Source: Mayamaea pseudoterrestris (Eukaryota; Bacillariophyta; Bacillariophyceae; Sellaphorales; Sellaphoraceae). From it: a stretch of 64,000 nucleotides of DNA. Position 1 is the stretch's first letter; each line of letters starts with the position of its first letter. The notes beneath the pieces are model-generated. The model was not told where the DNA came from and searched no databases. It worked only from the letters and a program-made list of their open reading frames with translations. Made by a program: the position numbers and the translations under genes. Location: NCBI GenBank assembly GCA_027923505.1, contig BROI01000009.1, positions 806,001-870,000 on the forward strand. The letters run 5' to 3'. Shown here in pieces: positions 50,219-62,674 of the stretch.

Positions 50219-51259
50219 ATGAGATCTGTGGCCTTTACCTGGAAAAATGCTTCGCCGCTGCTGCAACGGCGGACGACCAAGCGCTGTTTGCTTTTGGTTT
50301 TCCTTTTCAATGCTTTATTACCTTTCTCCATGTCGACTCGACAAGCAAACTATCAAGTCTCTCATTCATTTCGACGGACGAGCTCTTGTTCCAGTCCTGA
50401 ATCATTAACTAAGCATCGGATATCTGGCAACGAAAAGGACAATCTGTCGTTTCCCATTTCCGTCAAATTGTCGCTTCTTGTTCCACTTCGAGGCGGAGCG
50501 TATGACTCGGATTACCGAGACGATGGAGATGCAACAGCATACTACTCCTACGATCAGTCTCACCAGAAGTCAAGAGGCGGCAACACTGGTGGAAGATACC
50601 AGGAAGACTGGGAGATTCCAGCGACAGCAGCAGCAGCCGCCCGCAACCGCCAATCACAGCCACAGCAACCATTACCGGTACGCACTAGTGGCAGCACCAC
50701 ATATGATGAAGACTATTACCTTGACCGTGGTCTCCCGTCTCCTCGGGAGCGACAACGAAAAGGCAGCAGTATGGCATCCAAGTATGTTCCTTCTATTCTT
50801 TCGCGAGGCAACAAGAAAATTGGATTGGCTCTACTCGGTTCTGGTCTTGCAGTTACTATGCTTGGAATCAGTCTATTTTTCAACAAGACATTAATGCGTC
50901 TCGGCAATCTACTTTTCATTGGAGGCGTGCCATTGGTCATTGGACCGACACGGACCATGGGCTACTTTATGCAGCCGGCCAAAGTGCGAGCGACAGGGTG
51001 CCTAGCATTGGGAATCTTTCTCGTCTTTGTTGGATGGCCCGTCTTTGGGATTGCACTAGAAGTTTTTGGTCTCTTGAACTTGTTCGGAAACCTATTTCCA
51101 ATCTTTTGGGCTGTAGCGAAGCAAACTCCGATTGTTGGAAGCTTGCTGAAGCAAAGTGACGCGGGAAAACGTACAGGCGGAGCAGCAAGGCGACCAAAAT
51201 TCACGGACGACCAGGATGATATCCAGCGTCGGCGTGAGGAGGAGAAAAGATACTATTGA
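50219..51259 (+). CDS. GOT1/SFT2-like membrane protein, copy 2
   Basis: 346 aa from the ATG at 50219. The N-terminal half carries about 15 substitutions relative to copy 1, whereas the C-terminal membrane half (NKKIGLALL onward) is identical in protein and, from about 50895, in DNA. Four hydrophobic segments with the GOT1 pattern; probable ER-Golgi membrane protein. The contrast between halves suggests a recombination or gene-conversion boundary inside the gene. Confidence 0.8.
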   Translation: MRSVAFTWKNASPLLQRRTTKRCLLLVFLFNALLPFSMSTRQANYQVSHSFRRTSSCSSPESLTKHRISGNEKDNLSFPISVKLSLLVPLRGGAYDSDYRDDGDATAYYSYDQSHQKSRGGNTGGRYQEDWEIPATAAAAARNRQSQPQQPLPVRTSGSTTYDEDYYLDRGLPSPRERQRKGSSMASKYVPSILSRGNKKIGLALLGSGLAVTMLGISLFFNKTLMRLGNLLFIGGVPLVIGPTRTMGYFMQPAKVRATGCLALGIFLVFVGWPVFGIALEVFGLLNLFGNLFPIFWAVAKQTPIVGSLLKQSDAGKRTGGAARRPKFTDDQDDIQRRREEEKRYY

Positions 51260-51696
51260 CATTGAATAATCGCGCTTGACTGCTGTCGTAAACAATGTTG
51301 AACAGCAAGCAAGCTACCTAGATCTTGCTTGGACTGCGTATCCTGTTCCGCAATATAACTTTTAACTATGTGTGATTACATAAATTGCCTGTGGCCAGGT
51401 AGTTGTGCGCAAATCATGTCGTCTGAGGAAGAATACAACTTGGCTGAGCTAAAAACTACGTTTATACGGTAATTGTACGGTAATTGGAAGGGCTGTGAAG
51501 GTAGCTGCAATCGTACCGGTATTGATTGCATACGCACGTGAGTTTTCGATCTTGCTTTCACCCAACGCTCGAGCGCGATGGCTGGAGGTTCGGCGGCAGG
51601 CCCATCACATCAGCGACGAAAGATATCGTTGATGCCGACACCGAGCAGCCATCATCTCCCTGTCACGAACTACCCGCCAAGCAGCAAATCACCACG
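51260..51696. other. Intergenic region, identical to copy 1
   Basis: No difference seen from 22114-22550. It holds the same short direct repeat and CCGGTA motif. No gene seen. Confidence 0.55.
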
Positions 51697-52611
51697 ATGA
51701 CAAACTTTGGGAAAGCAGCAATTCTTGCGGTTCTTTTCGGAGCAGCGCAAACCAACGCGTTTGTTGTCCAAGGACCTTCTCGGTCGCAGACACGGCTTGC
51801 ATCGTCTGTGAGTGATTTGCCTGCCGACGCTAAGCTCTCGAAAGACATTTGGAGATCTGTATCGCCGACAGTCGTCCAAGGTAACTCATTGAGGACGTTT
51901 CAAACCACCTCAGCTGATAGAGTGCAGGTTCTTTTGAAGACAGAAGGACGCCCGCTCAATTCAAGGTAAAGTTTAGTAGTCACGTTCTTTTGCACAGTCG
52001 CTGTCTCAAAGATTCATCTCCTCATTAATGCGATATCACTTGCTAACAGGGTTGAGCTATGGCAGGGACCAGATTATCTCCCGTTCAAGCTGGGCATCTA
52101 TCTTGAGGACGGAAACTTGTCGCCCTTCAACGGAGTGGTCGAGACGCCGTATGACTCAAATACTATCGCAGTCTACAATACCGGAAACTTAGAATTTCCT
52201 CTCAAAGCTTGCGTTGTGCCTGACAAGCAGGATCTTGGTCCAATCAAGGAACGGCTCATGGACTCGGCCGATCCGATTACAATCCAGGGAGGAGCTCTGC
52301 GAACGTATCCCTTTGATGCGTCGGTCGCGAGCGTGCAAGTTTGTTTGAAAACGGACGGTCGCCATCTTCAAGCGCGCATTGAATTGCTCCAGGGGCCTAA
52401 CAACAACAAGCAGATTATTCAGGTCTATTCTTCGGACGGCAAGAAGCGTTCATTCTATGCCGTCTTTGAGACACCAGAAGCGGGTTGCGTCGTTCGAATC
52501 GTCAACGAACAGACGGTTGAGTATCCTCTCATGTCTTGGGTTGAGCCTTACAAGATTGACGACTCGTTTTCGGCTACAGAACCTGTCATGGGCGGCGGTA
52601 GCAATCGCTAG
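51697..52611 (+). CDS. Plastid-targeted two-module beta-rich protein, copy 2
   Basis: Exons 51697-51965 and 52050-52611, giving 276 aa; exon 1 is identical to copy 1, and exon 2 has one amino-acid change (DGSLS to DGNLS). Signal peptide with QTNAF, followed by the two related modules. The 84-bp intron keeps its length and splice sites but differs from copy 1 at about nine positions. Confidence 0.75.
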
Positions 52612-53008
52612 GCCGTCGTGATTACGATAGTTGTTGCGATTTGTAATGTGGGTGGCAAAGCAAAAATATAATTTTTGTATGGGATTCGCTTCTATGTAGA
52701 CTATACATCGGGTTTTATTTCTGTACCCTTTAATATACCAAAAAGTGTTGTATAAGATTGAGGATGTGACTCAAAGCAAAAATCACTTCAGTCAGTGCTC
52801 TGACTTGCACAATATCATGCAGGTAGCTAAATATTCAATCAATCCCGCTTCAGCGCGCGCTCGTGACGTCAACGCTATGGGTCATTTCACTTGGTGGTTT
52901 CATGTTCGGTTCCACGAGCAGCAGCCAGTTCTTCTGCAGCTTCATTAGCCTCGAAGACAATTCTACCATTAACAGTCTGTTGATCCTGCTGATCTTCCAG
53001 TGAAGCAA
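52612..53008. other. Intergenic region, copy 2
   Basis: Counterpart of 23466-23859, nearly identical. No gene seen. Confidence 0.5.
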
Positions 53009-54441
53009 ATGGTGCGTCAAAACTCTGTCAAGGCTGCCTTTTCCAAGCCGGAGGCTGTCCGCTCAAGGTGAGTCGGTTTTTTGCCGTGCTCCTCTTGCAT
53101 ATCCTCAAAAGAACTTGGCCTCTCCGAGGTTGTGACGGATTGAAACAAAAGAGTTTCTTCATATGAACACATTTCAGCTAAATGTCTAATCTATTTAATG
53201 TCGTTCATATACTTGCAGTACCTCATTCATAACGAAATGTTGCCGATGCTGCTGCCTTCTTGTGTCGCTGCTGGTCTTTCTCATGATCCTCGGTGCCGGC
53301 AGCGGGCCAGTCAATGACAATGCACTATCGGGCCAAGCTCATCATGCTTCAATTCAAAACAAAGTTAATAGCAGTCGTGCTCGCGATTACGATGCAACTG
53401 CCTGGCATTATGATAAGTCGAGCGAATACGATTATGACGAGGTGGAAAATGTCGTTGGCGAAGCCAAGCTCATTCTGGAGAAGGCTGAACAAGATGTTTT
53501 GCAGGAAGAAGAGTCATTGTTGAAAAAGGCAGTTACGGCGGGAGGACAGGCACTGCGTGCCGGCATCAAGAAAGTACTCGGAGCTGGTGCAACGGACCAA
53601 GACATAGAAGCAATCGCTGCGCAAGTAGAGGAGGAAGTAGTTTCGGATGCCATGGATGAGTTGAGAGAAGATGCGGAAATTATTTTACAGGAAGAACTTG
53701 ATGGCGTGAGCGAAGACGCCTATGGAGATGTGTCCATGGGCTACGATCGCGCCACTATTCGACATTCCATAGGAGACCGAAGGGATCATTATACATCCGA
53801 CATGCGCACTCGAATTGGCGGTCTGGAGCATGACTATCAGGAGCAATTGCCAGAAAAATCTTTGGAACTTGAGAAGAAGTTGTTAGAAAAGAAGTTGAGC
53901 GCTAAATATGGTCGAGATGTTCATTTGAGCATTGTCGCCGGAGAGGTTCGAGCGACGGACGATGGCTACCTCCGTTCTACCAAGAACAAGAAAAAGAAGA
54001 AAAGGAGTAAGAATAGGAATCATTATGGCACGACGACGGATAGCTATGGAGGCGGTGGCGGGACAACTACCTCGTCGGGCTATGGCGGTGGAACTGCGTC
54101 TACTGGCTACGGCGCAGGAACAACTTCAGGTGCTCGAACGAGCTCATATGGAGACACGGCAACTAATGAAGCAGCATCCCAGACGAAAGATGATGATGGA
54201 GCTAGTGACGATGATGATGGTGTTGCTGGTACAACTGGCGACGACAGTAGCGAAGGCGACGATAGAGGCTCGGATAATGACAATGACGACGACACCGCTG
54301 ATGACGAAGACGGCAATGTAAGTTAATCTTATCTCTTGCATCGCGCTTCCTGACTCCACAAGCGCTGACAAATTTTGGTTGTTCACCTGCGCTACACAGG
54401 ACGATGACGCAAATGATGGCGACGACAATATGCGCAAATAG
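53009..54441 (+). CDS. Acidic, membrane-anchored low-complexity protein, copy 2 (intact)
   Basis: Three exons: 53009-53067, 53219-54317 and 54400-54441 (introns 151 and 82 bp, GT-AG), giving 399 aa. The short first exon MVRQNSVKAAFSKPEA leads into a cysteine-rich hydrophobic segment (KCCRCCCLLVSLLVFLMILG, spanning the join region), probably one membrane span or an uncleaved signal. A charged helical region follows (EVENVVGEAKLILEKAEQDVL, EELDGVSEDAYGDV), a basic patch (NKKKKKRSKNRN), a Gly/Thr/Ser/Tyr-rich repeat (GGGGTTTSSGYGGGT) and a strongly acidic Asp-rich tail. I do not recognise the family. The Cys cluster beside the membrane could be palmitoylated. Copy 1 is disrupted, so this is the only readable version here. 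Confidence 0.7.
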
Positions 54442-54795
54442 ACGTGTCAGACTGCTATTTTTGGGAGACTACAATTACTTTTAACATTGAAATACATATA
54501 GTACGTCATGTATATTTTATTTCGGAAGAGCTGGAGCGATGTTGATTTATTTTATGTACTGGTGCTGGTGCGCTAGCTGAGATTTTGAACCGCGCTATTC
54601 GGTCATGAGTGCTTGCTCCTATTCTAATTTGCACGATTTACATCGCTCGTGTAGGTTGAAGTCACATCGAACGCTAATGAGCAGCTTCTACTAGCCGTAG
54701 ATTCTGGCCAGCCAACGAGGCGCGCCATCGCGCGTCTGGAAGATGCAAACGAAACATCGACCATCGCACATTCTTGCATCTTCAACAAGTCGACC
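54442..54795. other. Upstream region of KARI
   Basis: 354 bp between the acidic protein and the KARI start. No gene; only AT-rich stretches and no named element. Confidence 0.5.
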
Positions 54796-56659
<1,864 letters not shown>

Positions 56660-56795
56660 TTGTGAGATGCGTTGTAATTGTATAACACAGTTGACTTAAT
56701 ATTACTGTCCATACATGTACCGTAGATCTAGGTACTGACCTGCAGCAGTTGCGTGAAGTAAGGTTGTTGTCTATCAATGGTTGTACTCTACTTTT

Positions 56796-57746
56796 TTACT
56801 TTGCCAATGCAAAGGTCATTTCTCCAACCTCCACAACGAGTGTACCATCGACATAGGCTCTTCCACTCGCTTTGGCCAAACCAAACTTGGCGTTCCACTT
56901 TTTGATTTCAACTTCCATCACTAAGGAGTCTCCTGGCACGACTGGCTTCTTCCACTTGACTCCGTCGACACCGGCAAAGAAAAAGACAGCGCCTGGCGAC
57001 GCGCCGTCCATTTGTAGGCAAACGATGCCGGCCAGTTGCGCCAATGCTTCAACTTGTAGAACACCCGGCATGATGCTGAATAACCAGGTAAGTTAATGAA
57101 TCATGTTAGCGAAACATCATGGAGTCATCTGCCCACTCGCTCCTTCAGTATATTGCTTCGCACTTACGGCCTTCCAGGAAAATGTCCATTGAAAAATTCC
57201 TCGTTCTGTGTATAGATACATGATGCAAAAATGAGCCTCAGTCGAGCCATGGTTCGCAATATCAGCAACACTCTCGACAAAAAACATTCAAGCAGGATAA
57301 ACAATCAACATCTCGTTTGAACGTCTCAAGCGAAGCATTGTAATGGAAACATTGAACAGTAATGGCTCAACTCAGGTGTGCTAACACACACACCAAAGAC
57401 AGCATGCATCTACCGTAGCCGTGACTTCCTCCACTCTTACACATACCTTGGTGACGCTCTTGATTCCGACGGCTCTCTTGCCTGCCTCATACTCGACAAC
57501 CTTGTCGACGAGCGCAAACGGATAGCGATGCGGCAAAAGCTCATCAATCTGTTCCGATGTGTAAATGACTTGTTGTCCGGCCGTAGCTGCCGAAATCTCT
57601 TTACCCGTCTTGCTGGATGTGGCTGGTGTCGCTTCTTCAGTGGCAACAGCAGAAAAGGGACGCGCAGTCGAAGCTTGCTGGGAGGATGGGATGGTAAAGG
57701 CAAATGCCGAGGAAAGGCTGAGGAGAGCGATGAAGGCAGTCTTCAT
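56796..57746 (-). CDS. fabZ: 3-hydroxyacyl-[ACP] dehydratase FabZ, plastid
   Basis: Three exons: 57746-57447, 57205-57168 (only 38 bp) and 57075-56796, joined by GT-AG introns of 241 and 92 bp, giving 205 aa. It removes water from 3-hydroxyacyl-ACP in the type II fatty acid synthesis cycle. The tiny middle exon encodes [13 protein letters not shown] with catalytic His108; exon 3 continues [16 protein letters not shown] with catalytic Glu122. The N-terminus [17 protein letters not shown] is a signal peptide with the SSAFAF plastid cleavage context, followed by a Ser/Thr/Ala-rich transit peptide to about residue 55. It diverges from the PDH-E2 gene, with 369 bp between start codons. Confidence 0.93.
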
Positions 57747-58115
57747 GATAAATTATTGTTGCGATTCGGGCAAGAAAAGAAGGTATGTATAGCAATGCCG
57801 TACAAGTATGAGCAAGAATCGGTGAAGGCGACGACGGCCTTGATGATGAGAGACGATTCAAAGCTTGGGCGTCGCCATTTTCCATCCGTCGCTGACGTAT
57901 CTACTTTGAAAATGTCGGACCGGTTCAAATTTCAGCCAACCAGAAGGCGCGGACCGTCACATTCGTCACTCACCCGCGCGGCGACGGATGATGCTCGACA
58001 AAGGACGACGACATGTTCGACCATCTATAGCACTAGCGTCGAGCATTTCATTGCATCGAATCCTTGTTGGATATAGCGAACGACGACGAAGAATCAATCA
58101 TTGTCAATCGGTCTA
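57747..58115. promoter_or_regulatory. Divergent promoter between FabZ and PDH-E2
   Basis: 369 bp separate the start codons of two plastid fatty-acid-supply genes on opposite strands. No TATA box or known motif was identified; open frames through it are chance. Confidence 0.5.
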
Positions 58116-60122
58116 ATGAAGTCGTTTGCTCTTGTCGCTATTCTTCTCGCCTCGGCGTCGACGGCGGATGCCTTTTCCGTTCAAAGACTGGGAGCTGCAA
58201 TGCGGTCACATAAGATGACGCAACTCTTCATGAGCGGCAGCAAAATTACCATGCCAGCATTGAGTTCCACCATGAAGGAGGGGCGGGTTGTTAGCTGGCT
58301 CAAAAATGAAGGCGATGCCATTGAGGCGGGAGAAGCCATCATGGTGGTGGAATCCGATAAGGCTGACATGGATGTCGAAGCATTTGAGGATGGTTTTCTG
58401 GCCAAGATTATCATCGGCGAAGGTGAAATGGCTCCAGTTGGAGAACCAGTTGCTTTGATAGCGTCCGAGGAGAGCGATATCGAGAGTGTCGTGGCGGCGT
58501 ACTCCTCTGGTGGTGCTTCTGCCCCAGCACCTCCAGCGGCCGCTCCTTCCGAAGCTTCATCTGTCCCAGCTTGTGAGTATAGTTTTACATTGACTTGCTA
58601 TGCAATCATAAGCTAAAATGTCTCACGCATTTCCGTTATATCTACAGCTGCCTCATCTGCACCGGATTGTGAATTTAGTCAGATTGACATGCCAGCTCTC
58701 AGTTCCACCATGAAAGAAGGAAAGGTTGTCTCCTGGCTCAAGAATGTCGGTGACGCCATTTCTGCAGGCGAAGCTATTATGGTGGTTGAATCAGACAAAG
58801 CTGACATGGATGTGGAAGCCTTCGAGGATGGCTACCTAGCTGCTATCATCACTGGCGAAGGAGAAAGTGGAGCGGTTGGTGCACCAGTCGCTTTGATTGC
58901 TACTAGCGAAGCCGACATCCCCACTCTGCAGGAGTATGCTTCGACATTGTCAGGAGGAGCTCCCGTTGCTGCTGCTTCGGCACCTTCTGCGCCACCTGCA
59001 GCGTCCCCTGCGCCGGCTGCTGCTCCCAAGAGTGTGTCCGCGCCGCCAGCTGGTGGCCGCGTGGTCGCATCTCCCTTGGCTCGCAAAAAGGCCGAGGAGC
59101 TTGGCATTGATATCAGTACCGTGGCAGGAAGTGGACCCGAGGGTCGCATCACGGCATCTGATGTTGAGAATGCAGCCTCTGGAAAGTCATCGGGTGCACC
59201 TGCAAAGAAGGCAGCTGCTGCCCCGGCCAAGCCTTCATGGACGCCTGCTCCTGGTGTCGTTGCTGCCACCCCAACTGCCCGTCAGCTCGCCAAGAAATAC
59301 AAAATTGACCTCAACAGCCTACAGGGAACTGGAAGTCTTGGACGTGTCACGGCCGATGATGTTCTCATGGCGGCTGGTGAAAAGAAACCAGAACGCAAAA
59401 AGGCAGCTTCTCCGGGAGAAGAAGTTGTTGAAATGCCATCGGGAGTCGTACCAATGACGGGCATGCAACGCGCCGTTAGCAACAACATGGTCGCGACACT
59501 TTCCATCCCTGAGTTCCGTGTTAGTCGCGAAATTGAAATGGACAAGTTCGATGCCATGTACCAAAAGCTAAAGTCCAAGGGCGTTTCCGTCTCGTCGCTC
59601 CTCGCCAAAGCTGTCGCACTTGCCATTGAGAAGCATCCCATCATGAACAGTGAGTTCTCAGACGCAGGAGGTGGATCCATTATTTACAAGTCGGATATTA
59701 ACATTGCCATGGCTGTATCAATTGATGGTGGCCTCATTACGCCGACTCTTACCAATGCCAACGAGCGCAGCGCCGTTGAACTCGCTGAGAACTGGAAGGA
59801 GCTGGTGGACAAGGCTCGATCCGGAACTCTTTCGCCTGCCGAGTACACTTCCGGCACGTTTACTATTTCCAACATGGGCATGTTCGGCGTGACTCAGTTT
59901 GGTGCTATTCTTCCCAAAGGACAAGGCGGCATTCTCGCCATTGGCGGCACCCAGGAATTAATCGTTCCATGCAGCCAAGCTGTCCTTGGAATGAAGAAGG
60001 TAAAGAAGATGACTGTCACTCTGACATGCGATCATCGTCAAATCTATGGATCGGACGCTGCCTTCTTCCTCAAGACTTTGGCGGACATAATGGAGAACCA
60101 ACTCGACAAGGTTGCTCGCTGA
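58116..60122 (+). CDS. Dihydrolipoamide acetyltransferase (E2) of plastid pyruvate dehydrogenase
   Basis: Two exons: 58116-58572 and 58648-60122 (intron 75 bp), giving 643 aa. The signal peptide ends STADAF, the plastid context. Two lipoyl domains follow, each with ESDKADMDVEAFEDG (lipoyl lysines about 82 and 204), joined by Ala/Pro/Ser linkers. Two peripheral-subunit-binding domains then appear, at about 290-326 (ASPLARKKAEELGI ... GPEGRITASDV) and 356-396 (ATPTARQLAKKYKI ... GSLGRVTADDV); most E2 proteins have one. The catalytic domain (about 410-643) ends with DHRQIYGSDAA, the active-site His at about 615. The complex turns pyruvate into acetyl-CoA for fatty acid synthesis. The start is the ATG at 58116; the reading frame extends slightly upstream without an ATG. 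Confidence 0.93.
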
Positions 60123-60311
60123 GTAAGCGCTACTGACGAATAGATAATAATCAGGTTGTATTTTGCAAAACATTTGCTGCTATACACTTTGCATATGAGA
60201 TTATAGAGTGCTCGAGACGGCGACGAAGATACAAAATGCATTCCCACTGTGTATGGTGCATCGACTTCATACAAGTCCCGCATCAAACTGAAATAGTATT
60301 ATCGTCCATGC

Positions 60312-61487
60312 TCACCGCGTTCCGCCAAGAGGAGGCGATGAAGCGTAGGAGTCAGAAAGTGATATATCCAAATCGTCTACCAGTGACTGTATATACTTCT
60401 CGTCGCCCCATGTGGTTTTCCGTGCCAGCTCCTGATACTTGGAGATGCGCGACTCGGAGATATGATCAACCGTTGAAGCGGTTTCCGACCCTTCAATCGA
60501 TTCTGTGGCAGAAACATCCCCGTCTGGAGGATTATTTTGTACTGCTCCGCGTTCCACATCGTCCGATGTCTCAGAATTTTTGCGCGAAATGATGGAAGGG
60601 TCGCGGCCATTCGTGTATACTGATTCGTCGTATTCGCTAAAGCCGTCGTACGCTTGATTCCGAGTCTCGTCGTCATTCTCTTCAACATCGTCACTCTTTC
60701 TCAAAAAATCTTCTTCGTCCGTCTGTTCGTGAGCGAGGTCATGATCGTCTCCAGGCAAGTAGTCTGCATCAAAATCCAAATCGTCATGACGTTTCCGAGG
60801 GTTAAGAAAGCAATTCATCAACAATGCCACGAGAAACAGAGAGCTTGCCGCAACCCCATACTTCCCCGATAGTCCCAGCATACATTGTTTTGCTTGTTGA
60901 GGTGTCGACTCTACGCCTTCTGTTTGAAACCATAAAGGATTCGAGCAAAGAGCCACGTCAAAAAACAGAAATTTGCTTCCTTCCGCAATAAACGAGAGCA
61001 TGACAATCGGCAGCAACAGGCCCGGCCAAAGGATATTTGTCGGGAGTGGAGTCAAGACCATCAGCCAGTTCAACAGCGTAGAGATACCGCCTCCTACGGC
61101 GGCAATGATCGCCATGATGCGTGAGACTTTCCACGTCTTGTCATTTGACATGAAAACCTCTGTAAATTGTTTAGAGTACGGAGTGCATCCTGGTAACCAG
61201 CGCTGTCGATTGTCGTTTTCGAGGGTAAAACCGGGCTTCTGGATCATAAACAGGCCAATTTCTAACTGACTGCTACTATTCCATGCAGAATTGGCTGGAA
61301 CAAAGTCAATGTCCACATGAATGAAGTCGCAGCCGGCCGACGAGTAGAGTGACAGAATCAAGGCCGCTGTCAGAATCGGCGCGAGTAAGACGGGAATAAG
61401 CCCGTAGAGACAGCAACATGCTCGACAACTGCGTCGCTGACGAGCCATGCATGATGGTGACGATGAATCCTTCAAGTCGATTGCCAT
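60312..61487 (-). CDS. Tetraspan-type membrane protein of unknown function
   Basis: 391 aa from the ATG at 61487 (context caccATGG); the frame stays open upstream but into the neighbour's promoter. A Cys-rich N-terminus (CRACCCLYG) precedes four hydrophobic segments: about 30-50 (LIPVLLAPILTAALILSLY), IMAIIAAVGGGISTLLNWLM, ILWPGLLLPIVMLSFIAEG and YGVAASSLFLVALLMNCFL. A large extracytosolic loop with WLPGC lies between the first two. The C-terminal 130 residues are hydrophilic and acidic (DLDFDADYLPGDDHD, EQTDEEDF). I recognise it only as a type of four-span protein common in diatom genomes; no function is known. It converges with PDH-E2 and diverges from the next gene. Confidence 0.7.
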   Translation of the reverse strand: MAIDLKDSSSPSCMARQRRSCRACCCLYGLIPVLLAPILTAALILSLYSSAGCDFIHVDIDFVPANSAWNSSSQLEIGLFMIQKPGFTLENDNRQRWLPGCTPYSKQFTEVFMSNDKTWKVSRIMAIIAAVGGGISTLLNWLMVLTPLPTNILWPGLLLPIVMLSFIAEGSKFLFFDVALCSNPLWFQTEGVESTPQQAKQCMLGLSGKYGVAASSLFLVALLMNCFLNPRKRHDDLDFDADYLPGDDHDLAHEQTDEEDFLRKSDDVEENDDETRNQAYDGFSEYDESVYTNGRDPSIISRKNSETSDDVERGAVQNNPPDGDVSATESIEGSETASTVDHISESRISKYQELARKTTWGDEKYIQSLVDDLDISLSDSYASSPPLGGTR

Positions 61488-61667
61488 GGTGGTATACTTT
61501 GTGGAGGGATGCATCCTTGGGTCACGATGAAAGATCGCGCCCGTCACCCATCGGTTGCACGTGCGGGCCGAAAATTTGCGAGCCGGCACAGCCTTATGTC
61601 GTACCAGCATCCGACATCGATGAGGTGTAGTCGTATCGGTACTAAATTTCGTCGGCGCGCCACAACC
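61488..61667. promoter_or_regulatory. Short divergent promoter
   Basis: Only 180 bp separate two start codons on opposite strands, each in good context (caccATGg and aaccATGg). It must serve both genes. No specific element identified. Confidence 0.45.
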
Positions 61668-62549
61668 ATGGAAGATTCCGCAGACTCGCAACATACATTC
61701 GTTCGCAACTTGACCTCAGCGGTGTTTTCTTCGTTTATACCACATCTCCTTGCCATGTCTAATGTAACGAGAGACGAGCTGCTAACACGCTATTTAACGC
61801 CACTTCTGGAAAAGCATGAACGTAACGAGACGATCGTTTGGGAGGATCTTATGCATGCCAAGCATTCGGCTGATGCTGCACTCCAGTCGAGTGACAGCAA
61901 AGAGGCTCAAAAGGAGGCAGAGGAAGAGCTTCAACAACTGCACAAGTCTCAGGTCGCGCTTTACCGCGAACAAGCCGCACATGCTCTTTTACAATGGTGT
62001 CAGACATGGAAACTTCCCGATCCTACGGAAGATGAAACTCACATGCAGTACGTTCAGCGATGCTTGACACGAGCATTTGACGAGCGACCATTCTGGAAGC
62101 TTGGTACTGGTATGCTGCAGAAGATTCTCTCGCCGCCGATAAAGAAGCGGACGGAAGCTTTGTATCTGGACATGACCAATCGGCGCCGTCGCAAGCAGGA
62201 CGATGAAGTAAAAGACGCTTTGAATGCAGAAGAAAGCGACGGAGAAATTGGCGAGGAGGACGAAGTCGATGGAGAGGATGAAGAGTTGGACGGTGCTGGC
62301 GATACTGAGGATGGAGAGGCTGGCAACGAAGAAACGCATCCAAAAGCAAACACTGCAGGAAAGTCAACTTTAGCGAGCAAAGCGGCCGTAAACAAGAAGA
62401 AGGTTGTTCCCGTCAAAAAGACTATTCAACGGAAGAAGCGACCGGCTGCAGTGACCACCGACAAGTTGAATCAACCAAGGAAAGTCGGTGCGAAGAAGCG
62501 CGGCAGAGGCGGTGCTACAGCTACTGGCGCTGCTAGCAGTAACAAGTAG
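61668..62549 (+). CDS. Helical protein with acidic stretch and Lys/Arg-rich tail, probably nuclear
   Basis: Intronless, 293 aa from the ATG at 61668 (aaccATGg). The N-terminal half is helical (LTRYLTPLLEKHERNETIVW, AQKEAEEELQQLHKSQVALY) with no recognised domain. A run of acidic residues (EESDGEIGEEDEVDGEDEEL) at about 190-215 is followed by a basic tail (KKKVVPVKKTIQRKKRP, KKRGRGGA) that looks like nuclear localisation and nucleic-acid binding sequence. Such acidic-basic layouts occur in histone chaperones and chromatin proteins, but I cannot assign a family. Confidence 0.65.
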   Translation: MEDSADSQHTFVRNLTSAVFSSFIPHLLAMSNVTRDELLTRYLTPLLEKHERNETIVWEDLMHAKHSADAALQSSDSKEAQKEAEEELQQLHKSQVALYREQAAHALLQWCQTWKLPDPTEDETHMQYVQRCLTRAFDERPFWKLGTGMLQKILSPPIKKRTEALYLDMTNRRRRKQDDEVKDALNAEESDGEIGEEDEVDGEDEELDGAGDTEDGEAGNEETHPKANTAGKSTLASKAAVNKKKVVPVKKTIQRKKRPAAVTTDKLNQPRKVGAKKRGRGGATATGAASSNK

Positions 62550-62674
62550 TGACTACAATGCTGACGACATGAGGTTGCAGCATGCTATCTCAATAACTTT
62601 TATCTACATGTGCAGAGGCATTAACTATTGTCATTATCTATTTCAATAAGTCAAGAGGGCTGGACGCTTACAAC

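Noticed and set aside
57378-58076. Plus-strand open frame of 232 codons
   Set aside because: Antisense to FabZ exon 1 and its promoter, Ser/Arg-rich with no domain; FabZ is the real gene.
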